From: Bacteroidota bacterium | GTDB taxonomy: Bacteria > Bacteroidota > Bacteroidia > UKL13-3 | Length of the DNA: 33,316 bases | Reading direction: 5' to 3' | Assembly: GCA_947449515.1 (NCBI GenBank) | Contig: CANFSD010000004.1 | Span: 1 to 33,316 of the forward strand | Shown: positions 1 to 9,400 of the stretch, one piece after another | How positions within the stretch are numbered: position 1 is the first letter of the stretch | How the letters are laid out: every line of letters begins with the position of its first letter | Translations under genes and position numbers: made by a program | Notes under the pieces: model-generated | What the model saw: the letters and a program-made list of their open reading frames with translations, nothing else | Database searches by the model: none | Told to the model about the DNA's origin: nothing

Positions 1-904
1 ATGCTGTTTTAAATTTCTCGTAAATAGCACGTTCAATGTAGATACGTGAACCACATAAACAAATTTCGCCTTGGTTAGTAAAACTGGCACGAACACTTTC
101 TTTTACCGTTTTTTCAAAATCACAATCGGCAAAAATGATATTTGGATTTTTACCACCCAATTCTAAAGACAATTTTTTAAACATGGGTGCAGCTACACGG
201 GCAATTTCTGCACCTGTTTTGGTTCCACCGGTAAATGAAATGGTAGAAATTTTAGGGTGCGCAACCATTGCCGATCCAACATTTGGACCTAGGCCGTGCA
301 CAATATTTAAGACCCCTTTAGGCAAACCTGCCTCAATACAAATTTTACTAAACAGAAAGGCCGTCATGGGCGTAATTTCTGAAGGCTTTGCCACCACACA
401 ATTACCCGCAGCAATAGCAGGAGCAATTTTCCATGTAAATAAATACAAGGGTAAATTCCAAGGACTAATACATGCCACCACGCCAATTGGAGTTCTCAAA
501 GTATAGTTTAAGGCATGGTTTCCCATGGCATGCGCTTCTGAGGCAAAATGTTCAATAGCTGTGGCAAAAAAATGAAAGTTTTCTTGGGCACGTGGGATCT
601 CTCCATTTTTAGCCAACCACAAAGGTTTACCTTGGTCTATTGATTCTGCAAGCGCCAATTCTTCTATATTTTGCTCAATTAACTGCGCAATGCGCATCAT
701 TATTTTGCTGCGTTTATTGCTTGGCATTTCACTCCACAATGGAAAAGCCTTTGCGGCAGCTTGGTATGCTAGTTCTACATCACTTGCATCACTGTTTGGG
801 CATAGGCTATAAACCTCTGCCGTTGCAGGATTAATATTATCCATATATTGACCTGCACTAGGCTCTATCAAGTTACCATCAATATAATTTAAAATCTTTT
901 GCAT
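1..904 (-). CDS. Aldehyde dehydrogenase, ALDH8 / 2-aminomuconate semialdehyde dehydrogenase-like (3' part missing)
   Basis: NAD(P)-dependent aldehyde dehydrogenase, cut by the window edge after 301 residues of an expected 480 or so. It starts at an ATG (904-902), giving MQKILNYIDG. Visible family motifs are ISPWNLPL (Rossmann entry), VAKPSEITP (cofactor lysine), SFTGGTKTG, LELGGKNPNI (general-base glutamate) and the catalytic stretch NQGEICLCGSRIY, where the first Cys is the nucleophile. An ICLC-type catalytic loop, instead of the usual QxCxA, is typical of the ALDH8 / 2-amino- or 2-hydroxymuconate semialdehyde dehydrogenase branch, used in kynurenine or catechol meta-cleavage breakdown. That substrate is an inference from the loop alone, because the neighbours in this window do not belong to such a pathway. 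A TAGGTTTG element lies only a few bases upstream, at 916-909. Confidence 0.9.
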   Translation of the reverse strand, partial: MQKILNYIDGNLIEPSAGQYMDNINPATAEVYSLCPNSDASDVELAYQAAAKAFPLWSEMPSNKRSKIMMRIAQLIEQNIEELALAESIDQGKPLWLAKNGEIPRAQENFHFFATAIEHFASEAHAMGNHALNYTLRTPIGVVACISPWNLPLYLFTWKIAPAIAAGNCVVAKPSEITPMTAFLFSKICIEAGLPKGVLNIVHGLGPNVGSAMVAHPKISTISFTGGTKTGAEIARVAAPMFKKLSLELGGKNPNIIFADCDFEKTVKESVRASFTNQGEICLCGSRIYIERAIYEKFKTA

Positions 905-994
905 GTTTCAAACCTATGCAATAGCGATGGATTCTCAAAATTGAGTACGCAAAATAATTTCAATAAAATAGGCTGATTTTTTTTGGCTAAACTT

Positions 995-1702
995 TTATTC
1001 TGGCGAATAAAAAAAATCAAATTGATTGGCAATATTGTTTTTCAGTTTCTGCGAAACTTCATTAAAATCAAGGGCATACCCCAATTCCTTTTCCATACTG
1101 GTGACCGCCTTGTCATCTATGCCACAAGGAATAATATTTTTAAAATAAGACAAATCTGTATTTACATTTAAGGCTAATCCATGCATGGTTACCCAACGGC
1201 TGCACCTTACCCCCATGGCACAAATTTTTCGAGCAGTTTTTTTATCCGGTTCGAGCCAAACCCCGGTATATCCTTCAAAACGCCCTCCAACTATGCCGTA
1301 TTCAGCCAAAGTAGTAATAATTGCTTCTTCTAAAAAACGCAGGTATTTATGAATATCTGTAAAGAATTGCTCTAGGTCTAAAATGGGATAAGCCACCAAT
1401 TGGCCCGGACCATGATAGGTAATATCACCTCCGCGGTTAATAGGGTAAAAACTTGCCGCGGCATTACTTAAACCATCCTCGTCAAGCAATAAATTGCTTT
1501 TATTACCGCTTTTTCCTAAGGTAAAAACATGTGGATGTTGGCAAAAAATTAAATTATTGGGAAGGGTAGTTCTAACGCTAGGATCCATTTCGCGCTGGGC
1601 AAATTTTTGATCAACAACCTGCTTAAACAAAGCCTCCTGCTGGTCCCAAGCCAATTGGTAATCTATTAAACCCCAATCGCTAAACTTTACCTCTGGTCGC
1701 AT
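995..1702 (-). CDS. lipB: Octanoyltransferase LipB
   Basis: Transfers octanoate from octanoyl-ACP to a lysine of lipoyl domains, the first step of de novo lipoate assembly in the cytoplasm. The 235-residue length is normal for the family. Seen directly: RGGDITYHGPGQ (residues 90-101, the conserved RGG-x-x-T-x-H-x-PGQ signature), Lys159 within ARKICAMGV, and the acyl-accepting Cys193 in IPCGI. These match the Lys/Cys dyad of the family. The ATG at 1702 is 5 bases downstream of the stop of the TerC-type gene, so the two are probably transcribed together. The partner enzyme LipA lies elsewhere in the window (26867-27733, same strand) and not in this operon. The gene carries one GGTTCGAGCC motif (1248-1257). 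Confidence 0.95.
   Translation of the reverse strand: MRPEVKFSDWGLIDYQLAWDQQEALFKQVVDQKFAQREMDPSVRTTLPNNLIFCQHPHVFTLGKSGNKSNLLLDEDGLSNAAASFYPINRGGDITYHGPGQLVAYPILDLEQFFTDIHKYLRFLEEAIITTLAEYGIVGGRFEGYTGVWLEPDKKTARKICAMGVRCSRWVTMHGLALNVNTDLSYFKNIIPCGIDDKAVTSMEKELGYALDFNEVSQKLKNNIANQFDFFYSPE
1248..1257. repeat. GGTTCGAGCC motif (within lipB)
   Basis: One-base variant of the palindrome GGTTCGAACC. Read on the lipB strand it encodes part of W-L-E-P, with CTC-GAA-CC in frame. Confidence 0.5.
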
Positions 1703-1707
1703 AAAAA

Positions 1708-2472
1708 CTACTTATAAATATCCTTTAAAATAACAGGATTCGATTTCTTTTTTCTCATTTTCATGTTCAACAATTCCACCATCACAGAAAATGCCATTCC
1801 AAAATATACATAGCCTTTTAAGTTGTAATGTTCTGCAATCTCATGACTCCAGCCCTCTACCAGCAGCATAATACCAATTACCAATAAAAAGGCCAAGGCA
1901 AGCAATTTAACACTGGGGTGTTTATTTATGAAATCTGAGATAACGCCAGAGAAAAACAACATAATAATCATTGAAAAAATAACTGCCAAAATCATTACTG
2001 GTAATTCTTGCGCCAAACCAACCGCTGTAATTATAGAGTCAAATGAAAAAACTATATCAATCAAAATAACCATAAAAACTACATTCCAAAAACTGGGATG
2101 CGCTTTGGGATTGCTAGCATCTCCGCCATCTTCTAACAATTCAAATATTTCTAGTGTGCTTTTATAAATTAAGAACAATCCGCCTGCTAATAAAATAATA
2201 TCTCTCCAACTAACACCATGTTCTAGGAGTATAAAAATTGGATCTTTTAATTCATTAACAATATAGCTAATGAAAGCCAACAAAATAATACGGATGAACA
2301 AAGCAAAAAACAAACCCAATTTACGTGCTTTGTTTTGTTTCACTTTGGGCAATCGTCCTGTAACAAGTGAAATAAAAATCACATTGTCAATACCCAAGAC
2401 AATCTCCATTACCGTAAGTGTAATGAGGGATAGCCATGTAGAGGCTTTCATAAAAAGTTCTAATAATTCCAT
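1708..2472 (-). CDS. TerC family integral membrane protein
   Basis: A 254-residue polytopic inner-membrane protein of the TerC/YkoY family, members of which are linked to manganese or other metal-ion export and tellurium resistance. Two family signatures are clear: EIVLGIDNVIF (Glu23, Asp29, Asn30) in the first membrane helix and ILIDIVFSFDSIITA (Asp139, Asp145) in a central helix. Their acidic residues are thought to coordinate the transported ion. About seven hydrophobic helices can be drawn. A short acidic loop, ELLEDGGDASNPKAHP, separates the two halves. It is the first gene of a likely two-gene unit with lipB, and a TACCTTTG element lies 18-25 bases before its ATG. The substrate cannot be read from sequence; metal export is inferred from the family. 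Confidence 0.9.
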   Translation of the reverse strand: MELLELFMKASTWLSLITLTVMEIVLGIDNVIFISLVTGRLPKVKQNKARKLGLFFALFIRIILLAFISYIVNELKDPIFILLEHGVSWRDIILLAGGLFLIYKSTLEIFELLEDGGDASNPKAHPSFWNVVFMVILIDIVFSFDSIITAVGLAQELPVMILAVIFSMIIMLFFSGVISDFINKHPSVKLLALAFLLVIGIMLLVEGWSHEIAEHYNLKGYVYFGMAFSVMVELLNMKMRKKKSNPVILKDIYK

Positions 2473-2489
2473 GCTTTCTTAATTCGAAG

Positions 2490-2497
2490 CAAAGGTA
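2490..2497 (-). promoter_or_regulatory. Candidate -7 element of the terC-lipB promoter
   Basis: Reads TACCTTTG on the minus strand, matching the Bacteroidota -7 consensus TAnnTTTG, and would start transcription roughly 10 bases before the terC ATG. No clear TTTG -33 element is present at the usual distance, so the call rests on one box. Confidence 0.4.
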
Positions 2498-2526
2498 ATA
2501 TTTTTTTGGAGCATTTAATCCTTACC

Positions 2527-3405
2527 CTATAGGGCTTCTTGAATTTGACTTAGCCCATTCTGCGCATTAATCCATTCAATTTCACCATCCGCCTTAAACC
2601 AAGTCATTTGCCTTTTGGCATAATTACGCGTATGTTGTTTTATGAGGCTTACAGCCTTAGCTAAATCCAATTTGCCTTCTAAATAATCAAACAATTCATT
2701 GTAACCTACCGTTTGCAAAGCATTCAAATTTCTTAATGCATGAAGAGCTGTTGCCTCTTCCAATAAACCTGCCTCCATCATTAAATCTACCCTTTTATTA
2801 ATTCTATCATATAGCGCTTCTCGAGGCATTTCTACACCAAATTTTAGAATCTTAAACGGCCGAATGGCTTTTGGTTTTGGAGCAACTGGCGCCTGACTAG
2901 TTAATTCAATGGCACGCATCAAACGTTGCGGATTGTGGTGATCAACCCGCGCATATTTTTCTGCATCTAATGTTTTTAATTTTTCTTGTAACCAAGTAAT
3001 ACCATGGGTTTCAAAATTGGAGATGAGCGTATTGCGCAATTCCAAATCAACCGCTGGCATTTCATCTAAACCCTCACACAATGCCTTTACATAGAGTCCA
3101 GAACCTCCTACTGCAATTACATATTGGTGACCTGCATTAAACAAGTTATCAATTTTTTTAAGTGCATCTCTTTCAAAATCACCTGCAGAATAATAATCAG
3201 AAACCGTACAATTATTAATAAAATGATGGGGTACTGTTTTCAATTCGTCATCGCTCGGCTTTGCCGTTCCAATTGACATTTCTTTAAAAAACTGTCGTGA
3301 ATCTGTTGAAATAATTTCGGCATTTAATTGCAAGGCAAGATCAATAGCGAGTTTAGTTTTACCAACCGCCGTGGGTCCTGTAATAACTATAAGTGTGGGC
3401 TGCAT
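2527..3405 (-). CDS. miaA: tRNA dimethylallyltransferase MiaA
   Basis: Adds a dimethylallyl group from DMAPP to N6 of adenosine 37 in tRNAs reading UNN codons, giving i6A. The 292-residue protein opens with a P-loop, GPTAVGKT (residues 10-17), followed by STDSRQFF, which holds the catalytic Asp35 and the substrate-specificity segment. VGGSGLYVKAL, DHHNPQRLMRA and the late QTVGYNELF / RNYAKRQMTWF segments are all characteristic, so the gene appears intact. It starts at ATG 3405, is preceded by the terminator of the giant gene upstream, and is followed by a 54-base gap before terC. The methylthiolase that acts on its product, MiaB, is encoded on the other strand at 14616-15998. Confidence 0.96.
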   Translation of the reverse strand: MQPTLIVITGPTAVGKTKLAIDLALQLNAEIISTDSRQFFKEMSIGTAKPSDDELKTVPHHFINNCTVSDYYSAGDFERDALKKIDNLFNAGHQYVIAVGGSGLYVKALCEGLDEMPAVDLELRNTLISNFETHGITWLQEKLKTLDAEKYARVDHHNPQRLMRAIELTSQAPVAPKPKAIRPFKILKFGVEMPREALYDRINKRVDLMMEAGLLEEATALHALRNLNALQTVGYNELFDYLEGKLDLAKAVSLIKQHTRNYAKRQMTWFKADGEIEWINAQNGLSQIQEAL

Positions 3406-3433
3406 ACTGCGAATGAAGACAAAAAGTAGCTAC

Positions 3434-3480
3434 AAAAAAAATGCCCTTCAAAATAAATTTCAAAGGGCATTTTCTTTTTG
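3434..3480 (-). terminator. Intrinsic terminator of the giant T9SS gene
   Basis: An inverted repeat pairs AAATGCCCTT (3439-3448) with AAGGGCATTT (3463-3473) around a 14-base AT-rich loop. Read on the minus strand the stem is followed by an unbroken run of T residues, the form of a rho-independent terminator. It lies 10-56 bases after the stop codon of the gene at 3490-9954 and separates it from miaA. Confidence 0.85.
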
Positions 3481-3489
3481 ATAAATATT

Positions 3490-6400
3490 TTATTGCTGTT
3501 CGGTTTGAACCAAACGAATAAATTGGGATTGATCTCCTATTTGTAATCGCAACATATAAACGGCAGCTGCGGTTCCAGCTTGGTTCGCATCAAATACATA
3601 TTCCATTTGACCGGCATGCAATACTTCTTTGTTTACAATGCTATGTACCATTCTTCCTGTTAAATCAAAAACATCTAAACTTACTTTAGCAGTAGTATTT
3701 AATACAAATGAAATTTTGGTTTCACCGCTAAAAGGATTTGGCGTTGCTTTCATTCCAAAATTGGCTGCAAATAGATCTTGCAATCCTACTTGGGTCATAT
3801 CTAAATCCATGCTACTGTCACTTGAACATCCAGCTTTACTTGTAATATGTAATTGAACTGTATATAGTCCATTTAGTGCATAGAAATGTGTAGGAACGCC
3901 AAAAGTACTTGAATCACCATCGCCAAAATACCATTTGTAATTCATACCCGATTGTGATGGATTTAAGGTAACAGCTCCACCTGATTGGAACAAGCTGAAA
4001 TAGGCGCTTGGAAGTAAGTTAACGATTAAATTACGGGAGGCCACCGCCTTACATCCTGTGCCATTCATTGAATCAAGTAAATAAATACTTGTATTACCAC
4101 TATTTGCCCAAGCCACTTGCACATTTGCGGTACCCTGACCGGCAATTACAGTACCTCCGATTGGAGTCCAAATGTATGTTCTATTTGGATTGGCAATTGT
4201 TCCGTAGTTAATAACAGCATTTGCACATACAATATTCGCACCTGAAATTAACGCTGTTGGATTAACGCCTATTGAAACCATAAATGGCAAGGTTTGTGAT
4301 TTACAACCTGTGGCAATTACACTATCTGTTACAGAAACGGATCCTGAACCCAAAGCCCCCCATAGCACATCTATGCTTGAAGTACCCTGACCAGATAAAA
4401 TAGTTCCACCAGTTACCATCCAAGTATAAACCCTTCCGGTATTGTTTGGTGTGGTATAGGTAGCCGTTGCATTCAAACAAACCATGCTTGAACCAGTAAT
4501 GATTGGCGCAGGACTCGCAACTATGCTCACCAAATAATCTGGTGTGGTTGCCATACATCCCGAACCAATTACAGAATCACTTACACTTAGCGTACCAGTT
4601 CCTATTGTACCCCACAATACATCTACACTAGCAGTTCCTTGCCCTGCAATAATTGAACCACCGCTTATTTTCCAAACATATGCCCTTCCTGTGTTTGAAG
4701 GTGTTGTATAGTTTTGGAAGGATCCGTCACAAACTGTATTCGCACCCGTTATCACAGGAGTTGGATTAGGAACCAATAAAATAGTGTATGGAGCTGTAGT
4801 TGTTTTGCAACCACCAATATTATTTGAATCAGATACAACAACACTACCTATTCCTGCAGCCCCCCATGTAATCAATATATTTGGTGTTCCTTGGCCGGCA
4901 ATAATATTTCCACCTGTAGCAGTCCATAAATACGTTCTACCTGGGTTAAATGGCGTTGTGTAGGCTGCAGAATTAGTTGCACACAAGGTGCTAGGTCCAG
5001 AAATTACAGGATTTGGGTCGGACTGAATACTAACTGTTAAAATTGGAGAAGTTCCAATGCAGCTTGATCCATTTATAGAATCTCTAACTTGAACGGTTCC
5101 AACGCCAGCAGCAGCCCAATTCACATCTATGCTTGCTGTTCCTTGACCAAAATTGATAGTTCCACCTGTTACCGACCATTTATAGGTATGTCCAGTAGCT
5201 GAAACAGTTGAATAAGTTTTCACAGACCCGGTACAAACCGTATCTCTGCCAGCTACAATTGGCGCAGGAATTGGATTGATTGTTACACCCAAACTATTTG
5301 AAAAGGCCTTACAACCTGTTGAAATACTTGAATCACTAACTACCAACGAACCAGTTCCAGCAGTACCCCATGTTACAGTAACATTTGAAGTTCCGGCACC
5401 TGCGGTAATTACACCACCAGTGATGGTCCAATTATAAATTCTACCGTTATTAAATGGTGTTGAATAATTATTACTTGCGCCTTCGCAAACATTGGCCAAA
5501 CCAGAAACAACTGGCGTAGGACTGGCATTAACGGTTACAAATACATTTGAAGAGGTGGTTTTACAGCCAGTGGCATTTACAGAATCTTTCACATTTACTA
5601 TACCAAAACCTGCAGTATTCCAGGCAACGGTTAAGCTTGAAGTACCTTGCCCTAAAATAATTGTTCCGTTTGTAACCGTCCAAATATAAGTTCTACCTGG
5701 ATTTGATGGTGTGGTATATGTTTTCACACTTGATACGCAAACATTATTGGCTCCTGTTACAACGGGCGTTGGATTTGCATTAATAGTAACCGCAAATGGC
5801 GCGGTGGTAACCTTACAAGTACTTGCATTGATAGAATCGCTCACTGTTAAGGTACCTGCACCCGCAGCCCCCCATGTTACCCTGATGCTATCAGTTGCTT
5901 GTCCAAAGTTAATAACACCACCCGAAATAGTCCAACGATAAGTATGACCTGCGTTTTTAGGTGTGATATAAGAAGTTGCACTGTTAGCACATACACTATT
6001 CAATCCTGCTATTACAGGCGTTGGCAATGCATTTAATATAACATCTGTTTGTGCACTTAAACCTTTACAACCTGTTGCTATAACAGAATCTAAAACGGTT
6101 AATGTACCCATTGGAATACCTGTATTCCAAGTAATATTGATAGTTGAAGTACCTTGACCAGAATTGATTACACCGCCTGTAACAGTCCAAACATAATACC
6201 TGCCCGTATTTGAACTTGTTGAGTAACTTGCATTACTGCTTGCACACAAGGCAACCGGACCAGCAATTATTGGGTTCGGAACAGGTAAAATGGATACCGT
6301 TAGGCTTGGCGAAATACCCACACAACCACTTGTGGTATTAGAATCTTTTAAACTAATATTACCAGTACCTGGTAAAGTCCAAGACACCAAAATACTTTCG

Positions 6401-9400
6401 GTACCTTGACCAGATACAATGGTTCCACCATTTACAATCCATTCATAAGCATGGCCTAATGCCAAGCTTGTTTGGTAAAATGCACTGCTATTGGCACAAA
6501 CAGAATCTTTACCTGTTACGCCAGGCGTAGGAACAGCATTAATAAATACATTAAATGGTAAAGTACTGCCTTTACATCCGGTAGCATTTATTGAGTCTGT
6601 TACAACCAATGTTCCAGCTCCCGCTGCACCCCAAGTTACATAAACGGTATCAGAATTTTGTCCCGATGAAATTACACCTCCAGTAACAGTCCATTGGTAA
6701 GACATTCCCGCAATTTTATTGGTGGTAAACATGGTATTACTTGAAGCACAAACTTGGCTCGGCCCACTAATTACAGGGCTTGGTAATGGATTGACAGTAA
6801 CAACTAAATTAGAACTTCTACCCTTACAACCAGTAGCATTTAAGGAATCGGAAACGTTTAATGTTCCAAAAGTAACGCCAACATTCCAAGTAACATTGAT
6901 GGCACTTGTGCCTTGTCCTGAAACAATAACACCATTGTTAACCGTCCAGGTGTAGGTATGACCAGCCACTTGTGAGGTGCTATAACCGTATGTTGAACCA
7001 GCACAAGCTCTGTTCGAACCAATTACCAGTGGGGTTGGATTTGCCAAAATACGAATGTCTTTTACAGTAGAATTTCCTTTACATCCAGTAACGGTATTTG
7101 AATCGCTTACCGACATAGTGCGCAGACCAGCTGCACCCCATGAAACATAAATACTATCTGTACCTTGACCGGTAATAATTGTTCCACCAGTAAGTGTCCA
7201 TTGGCAAACATGTCCTGTTGCATTCGGTATTTTATAGGATTGGAAACTTGAAGCACAAACCGAATCTTTCCCTAAAATAACTGGGTTAGGATTTTCGTTT
7301 ATTGAAACATTATAAACAGATGAAATGGCAAAACATCCTGTAGCATCCACAGAATCGCTTACCTGAAGCGTGCCTGTACCTGCCGCTCCCCATGTTACAT
7401 AAACACTATCTGTTGCTTGTCCAGCAGTAATGGCACCTCCTGTAATAGTCCAATTGTAGGTTCGACCCGAATTTTTAGGAGTTTTATAACTAGCACTGGT
7501 ACCAGCGCAAAGTGCAGCACGTCCCGAAACAATTGGTTTTGGAACTTTATTTAAAATAACGAGGGTATTATCTGAGCTAGGGCAACCAAATTCATCGAGT
7601 ACTTGCACAGAATAGGCCATATTCTTCTTTGCATAAATAGAAGATGTTGTTTCGCCAGTACTCCAAATATAACTGGCATAATTAGTTGTTACATCCAATA
7701 TTACACTGTCGCCGCATACTGCAGTGGTATCGCCTAAATTCAATGAGTAAGGAGTACAGAAATTAAAACCAGAAATGGTATCAGACCCAAAGGCATTGAT
7801 AACAATAATATCTCCCGAATTGCCCGAACCTAGCGTAGCACTGATTAAGGTATCTCCAGTAATGATAAATCCTGCCGCAGGTAATCCGCCAAAACTAACA
7901 AAAGAAGCGGTGGTAAAATTGGTACCGCGTATGAATACTGTTTTACCTACACCAATTGAATTGGGCGAAAATGAAATAATATTGGGAACCGCTAAATAAG
8001 TAAATCCAGAAAGCGTTACTCCACCAACAGGCGTTTGAACAAATACATTTCCACTTGCGCCAGTTGAAACAACTGCTTTAATTATACTTGGTGTATTTAC
8101 AATATTATAACTCGAAGGAACACCACCAAAATTAACCACATTAGCGCCAGTAAAGTTTGTACCTGTAATAGTTATGGTATCTCCTGTTTTGGCTGTTTTA
8201 GGGCTAAAAGAAACCAAGGTAGGATTCAGTGGTTTGTCCCAATCTGCAAATGTATACCAAGATTGTGTACCCGAAATAAAATCGGCTGAAGTCTGCGTGG
8301 CAGCAGTAGTAAAGGCAGAAACACCAATACTATCTATATTTTCAAGAACTGAAATTTTGCAGAAAGTATCATTAACCACATTTACAGATTTCGCAAAAAT
8401 TCCAGCAGCGGTACCTCCATAATAAATCTTATAACCAGCCAAATCTTCACCCGTTTTTCTATTCCAATATACCAAAACTGAATCGCCAATGATAGCTTTC
8501 AAGGGCTGAATAACTGCAGAAATTGGACAATCTAAACGAGGATTCGTTTGGTATGGAGAGAAATTGATTTGGCCCTGGTTGATATCATCCAAAACATCAT
8601 AAACAATTGCTTGTATTGCACTACTTGAAAGAACACCAGTTGTTTTCCAAAAACAATTTTGTACAGGAGCTATAATGGTATTGTCGTTATTTAACAATTG
8701 CATGAAATAGGTAAAACCTGTATTGCTCATGAAATTATTTTCAATAGCGCTTGATGGATAAGTACCTTCAAATTTAACCATTGCTGTATTGGTAGAGCCT
8801 GATTTGTTGTTAGAAAAAGCATTACGATTTAAGGCCAAAGTATTGAATGTCCCTGTATAATTCAATACAATTGGTGCACTATTATTTATGTATTGGTTGT
8901 GGTTATTGTATTGATTTCTGTTAACTTTTAAGATATCGTTAACAGCGGAGTTGTAGGCAAAAACATTTTTAGTGGCACTGTCCATTGCGCCAAAAAATCC
9001 TGAACCATTGGTTCCAGAATTTCCAAAAATAAAATTTGAAGAAAGTGAACCACCACTCAAAGTTGAAATATTGGTAATAGAATAAACACCAGCTCCAGTG
9101 GTTGCCGTGTTTTTATAAATCTTATTGTTTAAAATTTTAGCGCGGCAATTGTAATAAATACCACCACCGTTGCCAGTTACGGAATTGTTGTTTTGAAAAA
9201 TCTGGTTGTTTGTAATTCTAGCAAAAAATGCACTGTTATTGACAACAGCAATACCTGCACCGGTATTTTTTGAAATCATGCAATTATCAATGGTAGTAGC
9301 ATTTGTACTGGTTTGAATATTGATACCCGCAGCAGAGTTTGTGTAACTACCTGTACTGGTTCCTGCAGCGCAATCATGCACATAGGTATTTTTGATATAA

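Noticed and set aside
135-506. Plus-strand open frame of 123 codons at the left edge
   Set aside because: It is antisense to the aldehyde dehydrogenase, whose minus-strand frame carries all the family motifs. The plus frame shows none.
4018-7542. CRISPR-like or satellite array
   Set aside because: Units are about 252 bases, in frame, diverged and protein-coding; there are no short identical repeats with spacers.
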